Source: Antedon mediterranea (lineage: Eukaryota; Echinodermata; Crinoidea; Comatulida; Antedonidae). From it: a stretch of DNA of 64,000 nt. The stretch covers positions 21,218,912 to 21,282,911 of the forward strand of contig NC_092675.1 of NCBI RefSeq assembly GCF_964355755.1. Direction: 5' to 3'. The translations under genes were made by a program, and so were the position numbers. The notes beneath the pieces were generated by a model that was given only the letters and a program-made list of their open reading frames with translations, did no database searches and had not been told where the DNA came from. Shown in pieces: positions 57,071 to 64,000 of this stretch; position 1 is the first letter of the stretch; every line of letters starts with the position of its first letter.

Positions 57071-60000
57071 AAAAAAAAAAGTCCTGGCAGCTTACTCAAC
57101 AACTCGGCTATCGGGGTTTCATTCGATTTCAAAACAAAAACTCTTATCATCAATTCTCTCGATGTAATGTAATTTTATATAATTAATTCCCACAATTTAC
57201 TCCTATGTTTCATGAATGTATTTAATTTGATCTTTATGTACTACTATACTGAAAATAAACAAAAAATCTAAATGGCTATCGCCACTAAGCACCAACGGCC
57301 AACTTAGTTGAAACAGGTAGTTGTTTTACAACTCCCTGGTTGAAACCAACACCTTACCGTGAACCCGGAAATTACTTCTACCGCGCGTAGAGTTAAAATT
57401 TACCGATTGAAATCAGAAAATTTCTTATAAAACCCTTTATAATATCTTCCTAAGATAGAAATATGGAACAATAGCGTCGATGTGAAAACTAATGTTATCA
57501 AATCTACGTTTCACAGTACATCTGAGATAGATAAGGTTTGTACCGAAGTTTTTGCATTGTGCTCGCCTATGTCAGAATTAACCATAATTTATATATAGAT
57601 GCATGTCTCTGCTTTCGAACTGATGTTCAATTCGCTATAGATATTGAAGCTCAGGTTTTTTTTATCGCAAAAAATAGAAACATGCGACCTCATTTTCTGA
57701 AGCGAAAAGCTCAATGATCTAGAATTCGTCGCACATATGGATTTGGCAACTAGGAATATGAATATAATAATATAATATATATGTGCCTAAATAGCAACAA
57801 CCAACCTTTTCGAATAAACGGTGCCTTTCCCAATATTTTTGTCAGAAACACTCCACCGGGTATATTCTTCTCAATGTTATCGTACGTTTTCTTCATATTG
57901 TTCACCTCCGAGTGATGAACAACAAGTTAAAGTTTTTCGTCAGTTAGATTGCACTCTAGGTGATCGGCAAACCTGACAATCGATCCTCTAGGATCCTAAA
58001 AATAACAGACAAACCAACACCAATATTTTGAGAGTTATTAAATACCCTTAGTCTACTAATGTGATTTTAGGCTTATATCATTTAACCAAGAAATTATATC
58101 TTCTATAAATTGACACACTGACACGTTAACACTGTAGGTAGCTAGTTATGAGAAACTGTCAATGAAATATCTTTTATTTAATACTCCACTATACAAACTA
58201 TATCCATACCTTTTTCATATCTTCATACTTCATAAACAACAAGTTTGAATCATGTCGATGTTTCCAGAAATCCAAAACGTGTGTAAAGAATCCACCGAAT
58301 AGCACTGGAAACAAAATTATTGTAACACAGTAGATTAAACGTGTCTAATACAACTGTTGCAACTGAAGAGAGCCCTTTATTTTTAAGTTAATTTTAATTT
58401 TAATTTAATGTCAGCTTCAAAATAACCTTAGCAAATAATTAATTCTTACGTACAATGATTAATTTTCTTAAATCCTACCTGATGACGAAGTCTATTCTAT
58501 GATAAACATGTTACTTTCGATAAACTACATGAATTTATATACACATGGTTGTTACCGTACTATACCTTATATTATACTATACTTAACAACAAGAGTTATA
58601 ATCAATTGTCGGCAAACTAAAGTATTATAAGATTATTCTTACATCTTAGATTATATTATATTTATTGAATCAGTAGTTTTTACAAAAAAATACGAAAAAA
58701 AACAAATTTACACACAAAAATGAGTCACAAAAATGTACTTTTTTCATCATTTCCTTAAAGATCACAATGTGATATTTAATGAATGCGGAAGAATGAACAG
58801 CAGCTTGTTACACTTCTAAACAATATTTACTTAAGCAAAAAGAAAAATGGTAGGCTTAAACTTTTTTCATACACAATTAGTATAATTAGTTGTGATTAAG
58901 CATGTATGTGTATATGTATAAGGTTGTTATGTTTTCTTACAATTATCTTGTTTTGTCCATTCATTAACAAATCCATCCCAATCTGAATCCGGCATTCCCA
59001 TTTCTTTAAAAGCATGATACATAGATACGCCACAATCCTTAGGATTTCGAGTTACATATATCACCTATAAGAGAAGTAGACCTATATTCACACTTGTTCT
59101 GTTGAATATTCCGCCGTTCAGTTCTTCGTACGATTTTCTAACAAAACGGTACCGTCTTTCGTTCCGGGAGTCATTCGAAATAATAAAAAGAACGCCTGCA
59201 CACGATTTTCCATCATGGTATTGGTTATATGGAATATGAAATAACGAGATTGCTGTAATATTGCGTGGTGCTGGCTCCCTTTCATCCTGTCTGCACCAGA
59301 CTTGTTCTCCCTTTTGTTCATTTCCATTCAGATTTACTCACAGTTGGAAAAACAAAATAACCATTGAATGAATGAATGATAAAATATGGAGACTCCATTG
59401 ATATACTGGTACACTTCAATATGCTTTAAAAAAAAAACCACAGAAACAACTATGTGTGGTGGCCCCCTTTCAACCTGTCTGCACCAGACCTGTTCTCCCT
59501 TTTGTTCATTTCCATTCAGATTCACTCAGTTGGAAAAACAAAGTAACTATACAAAAATGAATGTTTAGTTAGTTGAACGGGGAATATTTTTTCCTTACAA
59601 GTATTTTGATTGACAAAAGAGATTTTTTTCTCTATACCGTATACAGCGGGTAAATTATAAGAAGTTTTGGATAAGGTAAAAGGTATACTACAAATTGAAA
59701 TATGCTTACCTTAGGTTTCTTGGTAAATACTTGAGGTGGTAGTAGGGATTTGGGCAGGTGCGTGAGAATTACTCTACGACTTGTTTTTGCCTCCAATGTT
59801 TTATAATAAGGCACAGTAGATGTGAAGTCAGTTATGTCCTTTAGGTATGACATTTCTAAACATGCTTCCATACAGGTACGGTCTATTTTGTCCGGATCAC
59901 CACCAGTAAGAATTAGATTAATAATTTCACATGCCCAGTGTGTGCCTAAATTAAAAACATATAAAACATAAAAACAATCTCGGTAATAAATTACATTTCG

Positions 60001-60422
60001 CAAGATATATAGACCAAAAATTAAAGTTAAATTTACCTAATCATAACTTAATAATACCGACAGAGCATTATTACAGTAGTCTCCATTCAAGACTTCTATT
60101 TTACTGACTTCCATCGATGGTCATTTAGGTGTATCTATATGGTGTCTATCAGCTGTAGAATCGGATAAAAGTTATATCTATAACTAGTCTAGTTATATAT
60201 ACATTAACAATGTTCCAAACATTAATAGCATTAATCAATGTGTTAACATTAATTTGATCATTTTGTTAACCTTATTTAGGCCTACTTACCACACTTAGCG
60301 TAAGTCACCAAGAAGATATCATCGGCTCGAACTTCAAACGTTGACATGGCATCCAAGTTTTCAGGGGGAACAAACAACATGTTAAATTTGAAACCTTTGT
60401 AGTAGTAACAGCCTTCTTCCAT

Positions 60423-60525
60423 TTTGATGTCGAATCAATGTTACAGTTTGACGTTCCACAAGATAGGTTCAGATTAAATAATCTGAGTCGTTTATTTTAA
60501 AACTATTTCCACCAGATTTAAATGT
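60423..60525 (-). promoter_or_regulatory. ST-6 core promoter with ATTTAAAT box
   Basis: TTTAAAT at 60517-60523, about 95 bases before the ATG, in a context (TTTAAAACTATTTCCACCAG on the plus strand) homologous to the ST-5 upstream region. Confidence 0.4.
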
Positions 60526-61777
60526 GCGTTTTACTCTTTATGCCCGATTGAAAGGTGGTTATCTGAAATTGTCCGCGTCGATGCATTATTATTATTCAAC
60601 TTGTAGTTATATAATTGGAAGAATGGATATAGAGAATAGGGGTGCGGAGCTACATTATGGGTAGAAGCTAACGACAAAAGCTGTATTTCTGTAGTGAAAT
60701 TAGAAAATGTATACGAGAAATATTTCAATATGGAATACAATACTAATCTTAGCCTATTCATTACATTTACGTTGTTTACAACAAAGAAACATGAAATAAT
60801 AATGTTATAAAGATACAAAAACAAACACACCGAGTAATAATTTAACATAATTACATTTTAGTAGGAATGTCATGGACATAGTAACAGTACTTTCGCTTGT
60901 GAGTAAATTAATTAATTTCCTCCGGAAAGAAACTTGTGTAAAGGCCAGGTGCGGGCAAAAAATTTCTATTGATCATACATTCCAATAATTATCGATCTAT
61001 AGTTTCCCCTATGTTTCATAATTTTTGGGATTTTATTTGTGTTACACAAGCTTGTTGAAAATCAGCACTTTCTTATCAGTGGGGGGATAGTTCAAATTAA
61101 ACAGTAAAATCTCTATTCTTTTGTACACAAATTTTGTAAATAGACAGACATTTTAAAACGCTATGAAAAATAAACATTGTGGTAAAAAATGTTATCAGAT
61201 GACTAAATATAGGTAATATAACTTGAATATTACATTTCTGTTTTTTTTTATTCAACTTCAGATTTTTATTTTCATGCTATAGCAAAAATTATCCAGCGTA
61301 TATCCACCATCTTTTTTCACCTTCTAGGGAGTCACCAGACATGTTATTACATTAGGTTAACTACCTAACTACTGAAAAAAGGTCTTCTTGGTTTTTATGG
61401 AAGAATTTTGCCAAATTTTGTATTTGACCATATTAAGGGAAATTCATGTTTTTTCGTCTTGATTTCTGTTACACATATTTGATTTATGTACAATTAACCA
61501 AATATTATATTTAAAATTCATGCCTGTACCTGAGCTTAACAGCTTATTAAGCGATAACTCCAGAGGGCGCCATATTTAAAAGGTAAATCAAAGATAGTGT
61601 AGTAGGCTATCTTTGGGTAAATGGGGACAAAACAGTTCCATAGGCTAGGCACGAGGCTAAGCGCGATGATGTAAATTTACATTACTGCTATACTATATTA
61701 TACAGGTATATAACACATAAATAAATTCCTGTCATTTTATTGGACGCATTTAGGTCACATGGCGTGTAATAGTACGC

Positions 61778-61801
61778 ACTATTAAACGATCGTTTAATAG
61801 T
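61778..61801. repeat. 24-base perfect palindrome
   Basis: ACTATTAAACGA followed by its exact reverse complement TCGTTTAATAGT with no spacer. A second hairpin, TTTTTTCGTGTACGAAAAAA, follows five bases later. Confidence 0.8.
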
Positions 61802-63006
61802 ACCTTTTTTCGTGTACGAAAAAAAAAATCTTTCTGCGTTTGAAAAACATTTTGTTTTTTTAATATTGCTTTTGAAATACAACAGCGCCACCTACTTTGT
61901 ACTTTCGCCGCGATTTGAATGTTATGATTGGTAAGTTTTGATTGCGATAAAACATATACCCTATATGTACTAATTTATACCAAAAGCCTTTTGAAAAGGC
62001 ATTTAAATTAACTTTAGATCGTTTGTAGGATTTTGAATAATTAATGGAAACATCTAAAAAAGACGTGGAATAATTGGAAAAATAATTAGCCTAGATGAGT
62101 TCCAATTGTCTGTCGAAGTTGCCTTTCAGCCAAGCTATAGTACTAGGCCTAGATCTAGCCTAGGCTAGGCCCAGAGCTGCTATAGTCTAGAGGCCTTAGT
62201 ATTAGGCTAGGCCTAGCCTATAGGCGTTTTAGCCTTGCTAGGCCTAGGATTGTTTGGTCGTTTGTTGACATAATTAACACTAAAGTAGTAGGTGTGTTTC
62301 TAAAATACATATAAATATAACATTTAATATAAAATTAAAAAAACAAATGTTACTTAATAAATGTGAATCAAATGTAGGCTAGGGCTACCTTTTATTTAAA
62401 TAAATGATTTAAAACAAATAATAGGTGTCTGGATTACGAATCGGTGGATCCTAAAACAAATGTGTTTCTCAACACAAACAGATATGTAAAACAAAGGCTA
62501 AAGCCGTATGAATGATTTGATTCCACAATTATCTGGACTACGGTGGCCCTACCAAATAAAGCATACAGATAACATAAAGATACAAAAAAATGTGTACAAT
62601 TAAATAAAGAATCGTAAACGTAAGACAGAACATATGAAAATTAGAAACTAAATAAAAAGGATGAAAAAATGTACAAAACAATATAAGGTCTATAGCAAAT
62701 TATTAAAATTCAATTTAAAAAAGAAATTGTATGCCAGAGAAGTATTATTGGCTGGTGTTAGTAAAAAAATTGGTTATTACAATGTGAGATTTAAGACGTA
62801 CAATAAGCAAATTGACAGAAGGTGTTTCTTGAGTAAAACCATGGAATATTTTTTAAAAAATCACTAGTTTATTGTTTAAAGTTGTTAATATTCGCATATG
62901 TTCTTGTGTATATAATTGGCTAATGTCATTTTTCGATAGTCTGTTCTCTTTGTGGTGAATCGCTTTTTGAGGCTACATTAGAATGGTGGTATCTTGAGTG
63001 AATTAC

Positions 63007-63032
63007 GGATCTATAAATTAATTTATAGATCC
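63007..63032. repeat. 26-base perfect palindrome
   Basis: GGATCTATAAATT followed by its exact reverse complement AATTTATAGATCC with no spacer. It lies about 190 bases from the ST-7 3' end. Confidence 0.8.
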
Positions 63033-63222
63033 ACGAGTAAATCTATACGAAAGTTGTGAGGCAGAGTATAGTTTAAAATATAAAAGATATAACATATTAA
63101 ACACTACTTATCAATTCCAAACCACCATAAAAATAGTTTAGTAATTTAAGTTATAAGAATTCTTCATTGAAAAAATGAAAGACTATAGTGTTAGGTCATT
63201 AGTTCAATTGAGTATTAATGTA

Positions 63223-63767
63223 TTATTCAAAATCATATACCAGGCCTGTTCCGTGAAGATTCTCTCTGATCACAGCATCAAACTGCTCATTTTGAGCAAC
63301 AGTAAATGGTTCTTCCAGTCACCAATTTGACCTATATTAAAACAATTTGCAAACATTAAAACCCAAATGAGGCCGGCAATAACTAACTTGTCATTTTGCC
63401 TGAGCAGCGAATGATGATGATGATGATCTTCTGATCATAACAAAGAATAATAATAATGTTTTTTTCTAAAAGAATACAAATTGTGTAAAGTATCTTAAAA
63501 CAAATTGCATGAAAAGCACTAAAATTTAAAAATTTCTACTAATCTTTAGTGTGGTGAAAGAACCTACAGTCACTTACCTTTTCGGATCAATGGAACTTTT
63601 CCCATTGCTTTTGTTATAAACACGCCTCCTTGTACCCTTTTCTCAAAATTTTCATATGATTTCTTCATATTTTTTACTTCAGAGTGATGAACTACTTGGT
63701 CAAGTTCTTCATCCGTTAGAGTGCGCTCTAGATGATCGGCAAATTTAATGATTGATTCTTTTGGGTC
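63223..63767 (-). pseudogene. ST-7: sulfotransferase 3' part; last exon frameshifted; 5' exons outside window
   Basis: Only exons 5 (63767-63578) and 6 (from 63331) are inside. Exon 5 is open and ends VPLIRKG with a normal GTAAGT donor. Exon 6 starts GQIGDWKNH, but the plus strand has AACAGTAAATGG where the other copies have AACAGTAAAGTGG or AACAGTGAAGTGG. One base is missing, so the frame leaves the family sequence after DWKNH and stops at 63272-63270. The downstream original stop at 63225-63223 is still present. The lesion removes the FTVAQNE end of the PAPS-binding C-terminus. May be a pseudogene, an allele or a base-calling error. Confidence 0.75.
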
Positions 63768-64000
63768 CTAAAAGTAATATTTAGAACATTATTGAACACA
63801 ATGCTGATGCTTTAAGCAACTCAATTAACGTAGTCACTTTCAATACTCTACAAAAACCATACGGCCATTTACAAAATGTTCTGTTATATCTAGAACATTA
63901 CATACAGTAGGAAAAATGTAATAAGCCTGTGTCACGTGTGCCAATTCCAGTTTTTGCACTGATGGCACAACCTTTATTATCCAATATAAACTATATATAA
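63768..64000 (-). other. ST-7 intron 4 (partial)
   Basis: AT-rich intron after the acceptor of exon 5. No exon 4 signature (YEDMKK with GTATG donor) occurs before the window ends. Confidence 0.6.

Larger units (their letters stand above)
54028..57080 (+). mobile_element. 5'-truncated L1-like retrotransposon insertion with target duplication
   Basis: GTCCTGGCAG occurs at 54018-54027 and again at 57081-57090, directly after a 14-base A tail, giving a 10-base target-site duplication. The body is an ORF (to 55608) followed by a 1.47-kb 3' UTR with a pure T run (about 55690-55726) and A-rich tandem units of about 490 bp. Insertion is in the opposite sense to ST-6. Confidence 0.8.
53484..57599 (-). 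mobile_element. Possible Helitron-like element 3, containing an L1-like insertion
   Basis: The left end has a palindrome around GAGCGAAGCGAGC with CTAG|T on the minus strand (53484-53520) and the adjacent GATGGTTCTCGG word shared with elements 1 and 2. The right end has, on the minus strand, A|TCTATATATAAATTATGG (57599). The 3' end is well supported; the 5' end rests on a 14-base match. It would occupy most of the last intron of ST-6. Confidence 0.45.
53165..60422 (-). pseudogene. ST-6: sulfotransferase with premature stop in exon 5
   Basis: Exons: 60422-60290, 59945-59710, 59064-58941, 58304-58210, 57995-57806, 53274-53165, with normal splice sites and phases. Start MEEGCYYYKGFKFNML; loop TYAKCGTHW; His about 107 in THLPKSLLP; YVTRNPKDCGVS. 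In exon 5 codon 23 (bases 57929-57927) is TAA where ST-5 has AAA in the same CTT-AAA-CTT context. Translation would stop after about 218 of 295 residues and lose the RKG..GDWKN PAPS-binding segment. Exon 6 itself is intact but lies 4.5 kb away across transposon sequence, and its assignment to this gene rests on order. Either a young pseudogene, a polymorphism or a sequencing error. Confidence 0.8.
60526..63222. other. Intergenic DNA between ST-6 and ST-7
   Basis: AT-rich with no supported gene. A cluster of TAGGCCTAG / GGCTAGGC words occupies about 62135-62250. Two perfect palindromes (61778-61801 and 63007-63032) are listed separately. The 68-codon ORF at 62661-62867 has no recognisable motif. 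Confidence 0.5.

Noticed and set aside
56018-57153. Phe-rich minus-strand ORFs
   Set aside because: By-products of the A-rich tandem units in the L1-like 3' UTR.
62661-62867. 68-codon Lys-rich ORF between ST-6 and ST-7
   Set aside because: Short, AT-driven composition, no homology recognised, no splice or promoter support.
1-64000. tRNA and rRNA genes
   Set aside because: No intact cloverleaf with good A and B boxes was seen; only two decayed tRNA-like SINE heads.

Overview
This is eukaryotic, intron-rich, AT-rich genomic DNA. All genes have canonical GT-AG exons apart from one GC donor. The gene content (SPARC, an SR splicing factor, a tandem cluster of cytosolic sulfotransferases), the transposon load and the frequent 'taggcctagg'-type words suggest a marine deuterostome, most likely an echinoderm. 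That assignment is inference; no marker gene settles it.

Layout. 284-2043 (+): the last four coding exons of SPARC (follistatin and EC domains). 4434-8947 (-): a complete seven-exon SR protein of the SRSF3/SRSF7 type, convergent with SPARC. From 10954 to the right edge (-): a head-to-tail cluster of seven sulfotransferase genes, called here ST-1 to ST-7 from left to right. All seven share the exon borders and phases that can be seen. ST-1 to ST-5 read as intact, ST-6 has an in-frame stop in exon 5, and ST-7 (only its last two exons are inside) has a 1-base deletion in its last exon.

Mobile DNA fills the spaces. 13848-20634 is a minus-strand Ty3/Gypsy-like LTR element with short, nearly identical LTRs, a primer-binding site and a purine tract, but a broken pol; a 1280-bp inverted-repeat element is nested in it. 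22844-26470 is a composite bounded by a 66-bp perfect inverted repeat and filled with tandem arrays. ST-4 carries a Helitron-like insertion and several tandem arrays. 46172-52549 holds a non-LTR retrotransposon whose 5' part was tandemly duplicated, the second copy being split by a second Helitron-like element. The last intron of ST-6 appears to hold a third Helitron-like element containing a 5'-truncated L1-like insertion with target-site duplication.

The sulfotransferases should transfer sulfate from PAPS to small acceptors in the cytosol; their acceptors cannot be read from sequence. ST-3 and ST-4 are the closest pair (shared intron sequence), ST-5 and ST-6 form another group (short N-terminus, similar promoter), and ST-1 is the most divergent. 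Gene calls come from translation and exon-border matching between paralogues; no expression data or database search was used.
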